DNA of 64,000 nt from contig NZ_CP015318.1 in the NCBI RefSeq assembly GCF_001686985.1, forward strand, positions 4,400,001 to 4,464,000, written 5' to 3'. Of this stretch, positions 10,174-19,438 are shown piece by piece. The position numbers and the translations under genes are program-made. The stretch is from Mesorhizobium amorphae CCNWGS0123 (GTDB taxonomy: Bacteria > Pseudomonadota > Alphaproteobacteria > Rhizobiales > Rhizobiaceae). The notes beneath the pieces were generated by a model. The model had not been told where the DNA came from. It did not search any database and saw nothing but the letters and a program-made list of their open reading frames with translations. How positions within the stretch are numbered: position 1 is the first letter of the stretch; each line of letters starts with the position of its first letter.

Positions 10174-11103
10174 TTATTGTTTCAGGTCCTTCGAAGGAAC
10201 CTTGTATTCCTCGGCCTGCGTGCCGCGCGTTACGATGATCGTCTTGAACTTCGGCTTCTCCGGCTCCTTGGTGGCAGCATTGAACAGCGACCCTGCGGCT
10301 GCCTGGACGTTGGCTGCGACCGACCCGCCGAAGGACGATATGGTGGTCAGGCTATCCTTGCCAGCGCCGTCTTCGCTGGCCGAGCGAAGCGACAGCGACA
10401 AGGTGCCGACGGTGCGGGCCAGCGCCACTTTCTGCGCCCCGTCGGTCGTCACCTCGAGGGTCACGGAATTGGCGACCTGCGGGGCGGTCTGCCGCTCGTC
10501 GGCGCCCTGGCCGACGCTCAGCACCTTGGCATCGGACACCACGATTTCGGATGTGATGGTCGAACCGGCGGCACCCTGCGCGTTCTTGGCCACTTCCTGG
10601 ATTTCGCCGGCATCGCGCGTCAGCACCACGTCGACCCGGTCGCCAGGTGTCACGAAGCCGCCGACACCGGCGATCTCGTCGGTGCGGATGGTCACCGCCC
10701 GCATCCCGGGCGACAGCATGTTGGACAGCGTCGCGCGGCCGTTCGGCCCGGACAGCTTGGTGAGCAGCACCGGCTCGTTGATCTCGATCGGCGACAACAC
10801 CACGCGGCTGCCTTCGTCAAGCAGCGATCCGATGGTGGTGAAGGCGCCTTGCGGCAGGGAATCCTGCGGCCACGGGATTTCGCTGAGCTGAGCCCGCTCG
10901 AGCTGCATGCCGTAGCGCAACGGGGCGTTCGCCACCACGATGGTCTTGAACTCGACCTTGGGTGCAGCCGGCGCCACGATCGACGCCGTTTTTTCCTCGG
11001 AATCGGCCTTCGCCTGGCTCTTGACCCAGAAATCCGCAGCGAAAATCGAGATCGCGCCGAAAACGGCGGCGATGCCGATCATGGTAATGGCCTTGCCCCT
11101 CAC
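10174..11103 (-). CDS. cpaB: Tad pilus assembly protein CpaB/RcpC
   Basis: A 309-residue periplasmic protein with one N-terminal membrane helix (about 5-24) and an SAF/CpaB domain (about 50-115, including PLRYGMQLERAQLSEIPWP). RcpC-type domains follow, with RAVTIRTDEIAGVGGFVTPG and DRVDVVLTRD. The chosen start is GTG at 11103, preceded by AGGGGT; an ATG seven codons later is possible. CpaB proteins are thought to contact the secretin and peptidoglycan. It is the first gene of the minus-strand Tad operon, so the promoter should lie in 11104-11327, the divergent spacer shared with parE. Confidence 0.93.
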   Translation of the reverse strand: MRGKAITMIGIAAVFGAISIFAADFWVKSQAKADSEEKTASIVAPAAPKVEFKTIVVANAPLRYGMQLERAQLSEIPWPQDSLPQGAFTTIGSLLDEGSRVVLSPIEINEPVLLTKLSGPNGRATLSNMLSPGMRAVTIRTDEIAGVGGFVTPGDRVDVVLTRDAGEIQEVAKNAQGAAGSTITSEIVVSDAKVLSVGQGADERQTAPQVANSVTLEVTTDGAQKVALARTVGTLSLSLRSASEDGAGKDSLTTISSFGGSVAANVQAAAGSLFNAATKEPEKPKFKTIIVTRGTQAEEYKVPSKDLKQ

Positions 11104-11327
11104 GCTAAACCCCTGACGCCCGTGGTCTTTTGTTCGTTGACGCTTACGCTAGGCGTCATTGTTAAAGAATCAGGAACGCCACAATGCGCGCGCCGACCTA
11201 TTTCCGACGGCTTGGTTATCGAATGGTTTTGGAATAAGAGACACTTTGATCCCTGAACGGAACAGGAACCTCGTTCGCCCGCCAAAAGCGTGGCAGTATC
11301 TCGGGATGATTCGCAGCACCGGAATTT

Positions 11328-13391
11328 ATGGCGAGCATGGACGACAATAACGATCTTTTCGGCACCCTCGACAAGCAGTCGCCACCGGCTCGCGCACCGG
11401 CGCGGCCTGCCGATCCGCTGGTGCAGGCGGCGAAACGTCCGGCCGCCTCGCGCGACGGCAGCGAGAGCTACAGCGCCGCCGACATTGAGGTGCTGGAAGG
11501 GCTGGAGCCGGTGCGGCGCCGGCCGGGCATGTATATTGGCGGCACCGACGACAAGGCGATGCACCATCTGTTTGCCGAAGTCATCGACAATTCGATGGAC
11601 GAGGCGGTTGCCGGCCACGCGACCTTCATCGATGTCGAGCTCTCCGCCGACGGCTATCTCTCGGTTACCGACAATGGCCGCGGCATTCCGGTCGACCCGC
11701 ACCCCAAATTCAAGAAGCCGGCGCTCGAAGTCATCATGACGACGCTGCATTCGGGCGGCAAGTTCGACTCCAAGGTCTATGAAACTTCCGGCGGCCTGCA
11801 TGGAGTCGGCGTCTCCGTGGTCAATGCGCTGTCCGATCATCTCGAAGTCGAGGTCGCGCGCGGACGGCAGCTCTACCGGCAGAAATTCTCGCGCGGCATT
11901 CCGGTGACCGGCCTGGAGCAGCTCGGCGAGGTGCACAACCGGCGCGGCACGAAAATCCGTTTCCATCCCGACGAGCAGATCTTCGGCAAGGGTGCGGCGT
12001 TCGAACCGGCGCGGCTTTACCGCATGACGCGCTCGAAGGCGTATCTGTTCGGCGGCGTCGAGATCCGCTGGAGTTGCGATCCCTCGCTGATCAAGGAAAA
12101 GGACCAGACGCCGGCCAAGGCCGAGTTCCATTTCCCCGGTGGCCTCAAGGACTACCTCAAGGCATCGCTCGGCGACGAATTCCAGGTCACGCGCGAAATC
12201 TTTGCCGGCAAGAGCGACAAGCAGGGCGGCCATGGCTCGCTCGAATGGGCGGTGACCTGGTTCGGCGGCGACGGCTTCATCAACTCCTACTGCAACACCA
12301 TTCCGACCGGAGAAGGCGGCACGCACGAGGCGGGCTTCCGCAACGTGCTGACCCGCGGGCTTCGCGCCTATGCCGATCTCATCGGCAACAAGCGCGCGTC
12401 GATCGTCACCTCGGAAGACGTGATGATCTCGGCGGCGGGCATGCTGTCGGTGTTCATCCGCGAACCCGAATTCGTCGGCCAGACCAAGGACAGGCTGGCG
12501 ACGATCGAGGCGGTCCGCATCGTCGAGACCGCCATCCGCGACCCGTTCGACCATTGGCTCGCCGACAATCCGCAGGAAGCCTCAAAACTGCTCGAATGGG
12601 TGATCGCACGCGCCGACGAGCGGGTACGCCGCCGCCAGGAAAAGGAAGTGTCGCGCAAGAGCGCGGTGCGCAAGCTGCGCCTGCCCGGCAAGCTCGCCGA
12701 CTGCACGCAGAATGCCGCCGCCGGCGCCGAACTCTTCATCGTCGAAGGCGACTCGGCCGGCGGCTCGGCCAAGCAGGCGCGCGACCGCGCCAGCCAGGCG
12801 GTTCTGCCGTTGCGCGGCAAGATCCTCAACGTCGCCAGCGCCGGCAACGACAAGCTTGCCGCCAACCAGCAGATCTCCGACCTGGTCCAGGCGCTGGGCT
12901 GCGGCACGCGGTCGAAGTATCGCGACGAGGATTTGCGCTACGACCGCGTCATCATCATGACCGACGCCGACGTCGACGGCGCCCACATCGCGTCGCTGCT
13001 GATCACCTTCTTTTACCAGGAAATGCCGAACCTGGTCCGCGGCGGCCATCTCTATCTGGCGGTGCCGCCGCTCTATTCCATCCGGCAGGGCGGCAAGGTC
13101 GCCTATGCCCGCGACGACGCGCACAAGGACGAACTTCTGCGCACCGAATTCACCGGGCGCGCCAAGATCGAGATCGGCCGCTTCAAGGGGCTGGGCGAGA
13201 TGATGGCAGCGCAGCTCAAGGAGACCACCATGGACCCGAGGAAGCGTACGCTGCTCAGGGTCGATGTAAACGAAGTCGATTCAGCCACCAAAGACAGGGT
13301 CGATGAGCTGATGGGCACCAAGCCCGAGGCACGCTTCCGCTTCATCCAGGAACGCGCCGAATTCGCCGAGACGGACGTTCTGGATATCTGA
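11328..13391 (+). CDS. parE: DNA topoisomerase IV subunit B
   Basis: The ATPase subunit of topoisomerase IV, which separates replicated chromosomes; 687 residues. The GHKL ATPase domain has EVIDNSMDEA and GGLHGVGVSVVNALSDHLEV. The transducer domain follows, and then TOPRIM with EGDSAGGSAKQARDR, PLRGKILN and DADVDGAHI. The N-terminal 45 residues are low-complexity and typical of alphaproteobacterial ParE. An alternative ATG lies nine bases downstream of the chosen one; neither has a strong ribosome site. parC is not in the window. The GyrB-specific insertion is absent and length fits ParE, so gyrB is unlikely. Confidence 0.95.
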   Translation: MASMDDNNDLFGTLDKQSPPARAPARPADPLVQAAKRPAASRDGSESYSAADIEVLEGLEPVRRRPGMYIGGTDDKAMHHLFAEVIDNSMDEAVAGHATFIDVELSADGYLSVTDNGRGIPVDPHPKFKKPALEVIMTTLHSGGKFDSKVYETSGGLHGVGVSVVNALSDHLEVEVARGRQLYRQKFSRGIPVTGLEQLGEVHNRRGTKIRFHPDEQIFGKGAAFEPARLYRMTRSKAYLFGGVEIRWSCDPSLIKEKDQTPAKAEFHFPGGLKDYLKASLGDEFQVTREIFAGKSDKQGGHGSLEWAVTWFGGDGFINSYCNTIPTGEGGTHEAGFRNVLTRGLRAYADLIGNKRASIVTSEDVMISAAGMLSVFIREPEFVGQTKDRLATIEAVRIVETAIRDPFDHWLADNPQEASKLLEWVIARADERVRRRQEKEVSRKSAVRKLRLPGKLADCTQNAAAGAELFIVEGDSAGGSAKQARDRASQAVLPLRGKILNVASAGNDKLAANQQISDLVQALGCGTRSKYRDEDLRYDRVIIMTDADVDGAHIASLLITFFYQEMPNLVRGGHLYLAVPPLYSIRQGGKVAYARDDAHKDELLRTEFTGRAKIEIGRFKGLGEMMAAQLKETTMDPRKRTLLRVDVNEVDSATKDRVDELMGTKPEARFRFIQERAEFAETDVLDI

Positions 13392-13431
13392 GCGTCTGCC
13401 GTTCTAGCTTGCCGTTCTAGGAGACGAGCAT

Positions 13432-15498
13432 GTGATCTGGACGCGGCTGAACGATTACTTCGGTACGACATTCGCGGACCTGACACGACCGACCCGCTCG
13501 GACTGGATTTTCGCCCTGCGCACCGTTTCGGCCGGGTTGATCGCGCTTCTCGCTGCCTACGCTCTCAAGCTCGACCATCCGCAATGGGCGATGATGACTG
13601 TGTTCATCGTCGCCCAGCCGGTCGCCGGCATGGTGTTGGCGAAAGGCTTTTACCGGCTGCTCGGCACGCTGGCCGGCGGCCTGGCGGCGATCGGCATCAC
13701 CTCGGTATTCGGCAGCAATCCCTGGCTGCTGGTCACAGCGCTTGCGGTGTGGATCGGCCTCTGCACGCTGGTCTCGTCACTGCTGCGCAATCCGGAAGCC
13801 TATGGTGCGGCCCTTGCCGGCTATACCGCCATGATCATCGGGCTCCCGGCCTTTGGACAGCCGCACCTCGTCGTCGATCTGGCCGTCGCCCGCTGTGCCG
13901 AAATCGTGCTCGGCATTGTCTGCGCCGGCGTGACCAGCCGGCTGATCCTGCCGAAACTGGCGGCCGACGCCATCATCTCCAGGCTGAAGCGCAGCATTCT
14001 CGATCTTGCCACCTATGCCGGAGGCGCCTTTTCCGGCGGCGATCCTGCGATCCTTGCCGGGCTGCAACGCAAGCTGATCGCTGACGCCCAGATGCTCGCC
14101 GAAATGCGCACCTACGCCAGGCTCGAAGCGCCGAGCTTCGCCACTCGCGCCCACCCGGTCAGGCGTACGATCGGACAGCTTCTGTGGGCGCTCTCTGCGG
14201 CACGCGCACTGCACTCCCATGCCGCGCCCAAGAACGCCGCGCTGATTCCGGTGCGCAGCGAATTGCAGGCACTTATCGGCGAGCTGGCAGCGAAGCCGGG
14301 CGCGCTGGACAACACCGTCCCGTGGGTCGCACGGCTCGATGCTATCGCCGGCAAAGCGCGGCAAATGCCGGACGTTCCTGCCAATCCCGATGGCGACAGG
14401 GTCGGCACAATCACCCGCCTCACCATCGCCGCCGACTTCGCCGAGGCGTTGAAGCAGGTGCTGCGCGGCCTGGACGCGCTCCGCTCGCCCGTTTCCCGCC
14501 CCTCGCGCGACCGGCGGCAGCCGGCGTTGGTCGTGCACCGCGACTATCAAGCGGCATGGCGCAACGCCGTGCGCGCCGCTCTTGCCACGCTGCTGGTGGC
14601 GGCCTTCTGGCTGACGACGAAATGGTCGGAAGCGGCGGGCACGGTCATTCTCGTCGCCGTCGTCTCCAGCCTGTTCGCCGCCCGCCCGGATCCCGTCGAC
14701 TCGGCCTGGGGGTTCTTCAAGGGCACGCTGCTGGCCCTGCCCTTTGCATTTCTCGTCGGCCAGATCGCCCTTCCTGCCCTGCCCGGCTTCGGCTGGTTCG
14801 TCGTCTTCGTCGTGCCGATCATGGTGCCGGCAGCGCTTGGCATGGCCAATCCGCGCCATGTCGGCGTGGCGACCGCCTTCGCCATCAACTTCTTCGCCTT
14901 CCTTAGCCCGCATCAGGCCATGACCTACGACCCCGGCCCGTTCTTTGCCGGCTCGGTGTCGATCCTGGTCGGCATCCTGCTGGCGGTCGGTGTCTTCATC
15001 GTCGTGCTGCCCGCCGACCCCTGGGTCACGGTCAACCACATCCTGCACGCCATGCGGGAGGACCTGGCGCGCCTTTGCCTGCATGAGCGCGTGCCGAGGC
15101 GGTCGGCCTTCGAAAGCCTTGCCTACGACCGGGTCAACCAGCTGATGCCGCAGTTGCAGCGCACCGGCAGGCAAGGCGATGCCGTTCTGGGCGGCAGCAT
15201 CGCCGCCGTCACCGTCGGACTGGAGATCCTGCGGCTGCGTGGCGCCCAGCAAAGTGCGGCGATCCCGCCCGAGACCGTGCTCTCGATCACCAATTTCCTG
15301 CGCGGGCTGGCACGCGAGCTGCTGTTTCGCAGACCAGGCGAGCCGCAAACGGCAACCGTCGCCGTCGCCAGGCAATATGCGGCAGGCATTGCTGAGCGCA
15401 GTGACGCGGCCGAGATGCTGCAGGTCGCGGCCTCGCTGCGCATCATTGCAGCGGCGATCGAGGACTTTCCGGATTTCTTTGCGAAGGGTCGGGTCTAG
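13432..15498 (+). CDS. FUSC-family (aromatic acid / fusaric acid type) exporter
   Basis: A 688-residue inner-membrane protein of the FUSC family, relatives of which (AaeB, fusaric-acid resistance proteins) export aromatic acids. Start GTG at 13432 follows GGAG by about ten bases; the ATG two bases earlier would stop at once. Two clusters of membrane helices (about 25-165 and 380-530) flank a long cytoplasmic region, the duplicated FUSC architecture. Motifs such as LDHPQWAMMTVFIVAQP and FWLTTKWSEAAGTVI are typical. There is no adjacent AaeA-type adaptor, so the substrate and partner are unknown. The gene ends 8 bp from the convergent DUF2336 gene. Confidence 0.85.
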   Translation: MIWTRLNDYFGTTFADLTRPTRSDWIFALRTVSAGLIALLAAYALKLDHPQWAMMTVFIVAQPVAGMVLAKGFYRLLGTLAGGLAAIGITSVFGSNPWLLVTALAVWIGLCTLVSSLLRNPEAYGAALAGYTAMIIGLPAFGQPHLVVDLAVARCAEIVLGIVCAGVTSRLILPKLAADAIISRLKRSILDLATYAGGAFSGGDPAILAGLQRKLIADAQMLAEMRTYARLEAPSFATRAHPVRRTIGQLLWALSAARALHSHAAPKNAALIPVRSELQALIGELAAKPGALDNTVPWVARLDAIAGKARQMPDVPANPDGDRVGTITRLTIAADFAEALKQVLRGLDALRSPVSRPSRDRRQPALVVHRDYQAAWRNAVRAALATLLVAAFWLTTKWSEAAGTVILVAVVSSLFAARPDPVDSAWGFFKGTLLALPFAFLVGQIALPALPGFGWFVVFVVPIMVPAALGMANPRHVGVATAFAINFFAFLSPHQAMTYDPGPFFAGSVSILVGILLAVGVFIVVLPADPWVTVNHILHAMREDLARLCLHERVPRRSAFESLAYDRVNQLMPQLQRTGRQGDAVLGGSIAAVTVGLEILRLRGAQQSAAIPPETVLSITNFLRGLARELLFRRPGEPQTATVAVARQYAAGIAERSDAAEMLQVAASLRIIAAAIEDFPDFFAKGRV

Positions 15499-15506
15499 GG
15501 TCCAGC

Positions 15507-16628
15507 CTATGCCGCTGCGATCGCCAGTGCGTGGCCGCGTGCGTTCTCGCGCAGTGCCTCGAGATGGATCGACTTCACCAGCCCGGCGAGATCGCCTTCG
15601 GCGGACTGGCCGCCGAGTTCCTTCAGCATCAGCCAGCTGACTTCCTGCACGCCGGCGACGCGCTTGCCGTTGGCAACCTCGCGCCAGACCTTCAGCGCGC
15701 GCAGGATGATGCCATGGGTGGCGGCGGCGAGGCCGGCGTTGCGGAACAGCGCCTGCAGCGCCACGTCGTGCCCGCCGGCGAGCAGCGCCCTCACCCGTTG
15801 CTCGGACTGCTGGGCAAGAGCCACCAGCGCCGAGCCGAAGAAGTCGACCTTGCCATGCGCGATGGTGCGGATGATGAAGCTTGCGGTGAGGTCGCCGCGC
15901 AGCCGCAGATGCTCGATCAACGCGGCGTGCTCCTCGGCGCGCGTGCGTTCGATCAAGGTCACGGAAGCCTTGACGCAGGCATCGCGCATGACGCGATCGG
16001 CCCGGGCAGCGCCCATCAGCGCCACCACCAGCGGCGACGTCTTGAGCGTCTCGCCGAGCTTGACCAGCAGCATATGGCGGCAGTCGGCGGGTAGCCGCGC
16101 ATCCGATATCAGCGCTTCGCGCACCAGTGCGAGGTGGCCGTGCCGCTCCGCCATGCGGCGAAAGCTGAGCGAGGCGATGTCGGCGCCGCTGTTGGTGAGC
16201 AGCACGGCGCAGGCCTCCGGCTCGCCGATCTCGGCGATGGCCGCTGCCAGCGACATGGACACGACAGGCCGGTCGGCGATCAGTTTCTGCGTCGCTTTCT
16301 GGCCGCCGGCAACCCGGTCGATCAGGTCCGCGTCGGTAAGCAGCGGCGAGCGCGCCAGCACCATGGCGGCCACTTCCGGCTGGTCGGAAGCGAGCGCACT
16401 GATGATCTGCAGCGGCGCGTGGTGGCTCATCGACAGCGCTTCGGCAATCGCCAGCCGCACCTTCGACGAGGCATCGTCGAGCAGCAGCGTCAGCGCCGCC
16501 TCGGCGGCACAGCGATCCTCGAACGGCAGGTCGGAATTGATGTAGGCGCGTGCCAACGCACTGGCAGCGGCGGCGCGCTCGGAGACCCGCGCCGTGTCAA
16601 TCCATTTCAGAAAGTGCGAAACTACCAT
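15507..16628 (-). CDS. DUF2336 HEAT-like repeat protein
   Basis: A 373-residue soluble protein matching the DUF2336 family of alphaproteobacteria. The sequence is a run of helical repeats with blocks such as DDASSKVRLAIAEALS and QPEVAAMVLARSPLLTDADL, which look like HEAT repeats; no signal peptide or membrane segment is seen. The role is unknown; the family often sits near signalling genes, and a scaffold or adaptor function is a guess. It is transcribed divergently from the MaoC gene, across 150 bp. Confidence 0.85.
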   Translation of the reverse strand: MVVSHFLKWIDTARVSERAAAASALARAYINSDLPFEDRCAAEAALTLLLDDASSKVRLAIAEALSMSHHAPLQIISALASDQPEVAAMVLARSPLLTDADLIDRVAGGQKATQKLIADRPVVSMSLAAAIAEIGEPEACAVLLTNSGADIASLSFRRMAERHGHLALVREALISDARLPADCRHMLLVKLGETLKTSPLVVALMGAARADRVMRDACVKASVTLIERTRAEEHAALIEHLRLRGDLTASFIIRTIAHGKVDFFGSALVALAQQSEQRVRALLAGGHDVALQALFRNAGLAAATHGIILRALKVWREVANGKRVAGVQEVSWLMLKELGGQSAEGDLAGLVKSIHLEALRENARGHALAIAAA

Positions 16629-16778
16629 GCCGCCTGCTTACGCCCCTTGCCAGAACGCGCCTGGCCCCGATGGAAACGTAGGCCTGAAATGGTTTACGAA
16701 GCGTTCACCATGTTCCTTAACCGGCTTGATGGAGCCGCGGCCAACGCCTATCAAGCAACGGGAACGAGGAGATCGACC

Positions 16779-17231
16779 ATGGCCGGGCTTTATCTGGAAG
16801 AGTTCGTCGTCGGCCATGTCTTCCGGCACACGCTGCGCAAGACAGTCACCGAAAGCGACAACATGCTGTTTTCGGTGATGACGCTGAACCCGCAGCCGCT
16901 GCATATCGATTTCGACTTCGCCGCCAAGAGCGAATGGGGCAGACCGCTGGTCAATTCGCTGTTCACGCTGGGGCTGATGATCGGCATCTCGGTCAACGAC
17001 ATCACCGTCGGCACCACCGTCGCCAATCTCGGCATGAAGGAAACCGTGTTTCCGCATCCGGTCTTCCATGGCGACACCATTCGCGTCGAGACCACGGTGG
17101 TTTCAGTGCGCGAGTCCAAATCCAAGCCGGATCGCGGCATCGTCGAGTTCGAGCACCGCGCCTATAACCAGGACGATGTGCTCGTCGCCAAATGCACGAG
17201 GCAGGCGATGATGATGAAAAAGGCGGCTTGA
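16779..17231 (+). CDS. MaoC-family enoyl-CoA hydratase
   Basis: A 150-residue single hot-dog domain protein of the MaoC dehydratase family. The start at 16779 (MAGLYLEEF) has a good AGGAG ribosome site; the in-frame upstream extension has none. The block TESDNMLFSVMTLNPQPLHI contains the Asp and His region used by R-hydratases (usual pattern D...N..H). HPVFHGDTIRVETTV is the second family block. The next gene, a CoA-ester lyase, starts 3 bp after the stop, so the pair is almost surely co-translated. They probably work in sequence on a branched C4-C5 acyl-CoA (for example hydrating mesaconyl- or itaconyl-type thioesters, then cleaving), but the substrate is not shown. Confidence 0.88.
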   Translation: MAGLYLEEFVVGHVFRHTLRKTVTESDNMLFSVMTLNPQPLHIDFDFAAKSEWGRPLVNSLFTLGLMIGISVNDITVGTTVANLGMKETVFPHPVFHGDTIRVETTVVSVRESKSKPDRGIVEFEHRAYNQDDVLVAKCTRQAMMMKKAA

Positions 17232-17234
17232 GCG

Positions 17235-18116
17235 ATGCGTTCGCTGCTCTTCATTCCAGGCGATTCCGAAAAGAAACTGGAAAAGGGTTTTGGCGCCGGC
17301 GCCGACGTGGTCATCGTCGACCTTGAAGATTCCGTCGCGGCTGCGAACAAGGCGTCGGCACGCGCGATTGCGAAGAGCTTCATCGCCAGCCAAGGGCAAC
17401 AGACGAGGCCTGCCATCTATGTGCGGGTCAACGATCTATCGACCGGCCTGACCGACGATGATCTCGCGGCCCTGGTCCCGGCGAAACCGGACGGCATCAT
17501 GCTGCCGAAGTCGAACAGCGGCCAGGATGTGCAGCAGCTTTCGGCCAAACTCAGGGTGCACGAGGCCGAGAACGGCTTGCCGGATGGCGGGATCAAAATC
17601 CTGCCGATCATCACCGAGACGGCCGCCGGCGTGTTGGCGGCCGCGACCTATGCCGGAGCGAGCGCGCGGCTTGCCGGCCTGACCTGGGGCGCGGAAGATC
17701 TGTCGGCAGCCATTGGCGCCCACGCCGCGCGCGATGAGCGGGGCCGCTACACCGATGTCTTTCGCCTTGCCCGCACCATGACCATCCTTGCTGCCGGCAA
17801 CGCCGAGGTCGCGGCGATCGATACGGTTTTTCCAAACTTCCGCGACATGAGCGCCTTCGAAGCCGAATGCATCGAGGCCGAGCGCGACGGATTCACCGGC
17901 AAGATGGCGATCCACCCGGCGCAAGTGCCGGTTATCAACGCAGCCTTCACACCGTCGGCCGAAGCCGTGAAACACTCCCAGGCGATCGTCGAGGCCTTCG
18001 CGGCAGCCGGAAATCCCGGCGTGGTCGGCATCGACGGCAAGATGGTGGACAGGCCACATCTGCGGCTGGCCGAGCGGCTTCTGGCGCGCGCCAAGGCGGC
18101 AGGGATTTCCGCGTAA
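17235..18116 (+). CDS. CitE-like CoA-ester lyase (malyl/citramalyl-CoA type)
   Basis: A 293-residue HpcH/HpaI aldolase-superfamily enzyme that cleaves or forms beta-hydroxyacyl-CoA esters with Mg2+. Family blocks: RSLLFIPGDSEKKLEKGF at the N terminus, VIVDLEDSVA (metal-binding Glu/Asp), RVND, DGIMLPKS, TWGAEDLSAAIG and GKMAIHPAQVPVIN. Length and motifs fit bacterial CitE-like lyases outside the citrate lyase complex. The tight coupling to the MaoC gene suggests a two-step acyl-CoA route such as part of an ethylmalonyl-CoA or C5-dicarboxylate pathway. No citDEF genes are nearby, so it is not classical citrate lyase. Confidence 0.9.
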   Translation: MRSLLFIPGDSEKKLEKGFGAGADVVIVDLEDSVAAANKASARAIAKSFIASQGQQTRPAIYVRVNDLSTGLTDDDLAALVPAKPDGIMLPKSNSGQDVQQLSAKLRVHEAENGLPDGGIKILPIITETAAGVLAAATYAGASARLAGLTWGAEDLSAAIGAHAARDERGRYTDVFRLARTMTILAAGNAEVAAIDTVFPNFRDMSAFEAECIEAERDGFTGKMAIHPAQVPVINAAFTPSAEAVKHSQAIVEAFAAAGNPGVVGIDGKMVDRPHLRLAERLLARAKAAGISA

Positions 18117-18128
18117 AGCTCAGGCCTG

Positions 18129-18803
18129 CTACCAAACCAGCGGGATCAGCCTGTAGCGGACAGTCGCCGCATAGTCGTCATAGCCGCGCAGGCCGGTCCG
18201 CAGCGTTTTTTCTTCGATGAAGGTGCGGATGGCGAGCAGTACGATGAAGACGAGCACCGATGCCAGCCCCCACCAGGAGCCAAGCAGGAGCGCTGTGCCG
18301 GCGAAGAAGAGAATGGCGCCGGCATACATTGGATGGCGGACGTAGCCGTATGGGCCGGTGGTGATGACGTGCTGTCCGCGTTCTTCCTGGATCTTCACCA
18401 CGGGCGCCGCGAAGCTGTTCTCCAGCATCGTGCGGTAGCAGATCCAGATCCCGACCAGCACGACCAGCGCGCCGATCACCTGTGCCAAGACAGCAACCCT
18501 CGACCAGCCGAAGCGGACGTCGAACCCCATCAGGGCCAGCCAACCGAAGATGGCGAGCAGCAGTATGGACAGCAGGACCTTGTCGGCCGCCGGCTGGTTC
18601 TTCTGGATGGGCGGGCCCAGCCGCTCATTCATCAGGCCCGGATTGCGCCGCGCCAGGGACACGCCCAAGGTGAGGCTGAGTCCCACCATCACCACCAGAT
18701 ACGCCCAAGCTCCAGGCCAGTGCAGCGTGCCGGCCGACAGGAACAGCAAAGCGCCCATGCCGCCGAACCACACGAATGTCTGCAGGATCAACTTCGAGAT
18801 CAT
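18129..18803 (-). CDS. Isoprenylcysteine methyltransferase-family membrane protein
   Basis: A 224-residue polytopic membrane protein of the ICMT/PEMT group. Start at 18803 (MISKLILQTF) has AGGAGG eight bases upstream. Four to five hydrophobic helices precede the family signature TTGPYGYVRHPMYAG, which forms part of the S-adenosylmethionine site. A conserved Glu-rich C-terminal part (FIEEKTLRTGLRGYDDY) follows. Bacterial members methylate unknown lipids or small molecules, so the substrate is open. It lies 12 bp from the convergent CoA-ester lyase gene and 19 bp downstream of the flavin reductase, probably in the same transcript as the latter. Confidence 0.85.
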   Translation of the reverse strand: MISKLILQTFVWFGGMGALLFLSAGTLHWPGAWAYLVVMVGLSLTLGVSLARRNPGLMNERLGPPIQKNQPAADKVLLSILLLAIFGWLALMGFDVRFGWSRVAVLAQVIGALVVLVGIWICYRTMLENSFAAPVVKIQEERGQHVITTGPYGYVRHPMYAGAILFFAGTALLLGSWWGLASVLVFIVLLAIRTFIEEKTLRTGLRGYDDYAATVRYRLIPLVW

Positions 18804-18822
18804 GAGATGCCTCCTGCCCTCG

Positions 18823-19431
18823 CTAATCCTTCCCCCAGCGCGGCCGCCGCATCGAAAATATGTCGCTGATGCTTGAATAGTCCATGTAGCCGAGGCGGCC
18901 GACATTGCCCGCCCTGACGATGTCGAATCTGCCGTCCTTGAGGTAGGCATCGTCGATATGCACGCCGACGACTTCGCCGGCGACGACGACGGCGCTGGTC
19001 TGCGTGCCGTCGAGCGCCTTTGGCCGCAGGATTTCCGTCACCCGGCATTCCAGCGCCGCCGGTGCCGCCGCCACACGCGGCGGCGCGACGAGGCGCGACG
19101 GTGCCATGGCGAGATCGGCATAGTCGAACTCGCTGACGCCGCGCGGTGCATCGACAGCGGTGCGGTTCATCTTCTCCGCCAGTTCGCGGCTGACCAGATT
19201 GGCGACGAACTCGCCGGTCTCTTCGGCAAAGCTCGCGCTGTCCTTCTCGCCTTCGGACGAAAACCAGACGATGAACGGTCTTGTCGAAAAGGCGTTGAAG
19301 AAGGAATAGGGCGCGAGGTTGATCTTGCCCTGCCTGTTCAAGGTCGAAATCCAGCCGATCGGGCGTGGCGCCACGATCGCCTTGGACGGATCGTGCGGCA
19401 GCCCGTGCCCTTTCGCCGGCTCGTAGAACAT
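18823..19431 (-). CDS. Flavin reductase-family protein
   Basis: A 202-residue protein of the flavin reductase-like split-barrel family, binding FMN. Start at 19431 (MFYEPAKGHG) follows GGGAGAAA. Family motifs: SKAIVAPRPIGWIST near the N terminus, LAPYSFFNAFS, and EFVANLVS in the middle. These proteins either supply reduced flavin to a monooxygenase or act on their own; no partner oxygenase is adjacent. The nitroreductase gene ends 7 bp upstream, so both are flavoproteins of one operon, possibly with the membrane methyltransferase as third gene. Confidence 0.85.
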   Translation of the reverse strand: MFYEPAKGHGLPHDPSKAIVAPRPIGWISTLNRQGKINLAPYSFFNAFSTRPFIVWFSSEGEKDSASFAEETGEFVANLVSRELAEKMNRTAVDAPRGVSEFDYADLAMAPSRLVAPPRVAAAPAALECRVTEILRPKALDGTQTSAVVVAGEVVGVHIDDAYLKDGRFDIVRAGNVGRLGYMDYSSISDIFSMRRPRWGKD

Positions 19432-19438
19432 TTTCTCC

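Noticed and set aside
11100-12554. A 484-codon minus-strand frame over the start of parE and the divergent spacer
   Set aside because: Antisense to the ParE ATPase domain and ends inside the cpaB start region; no protein-like motifs.
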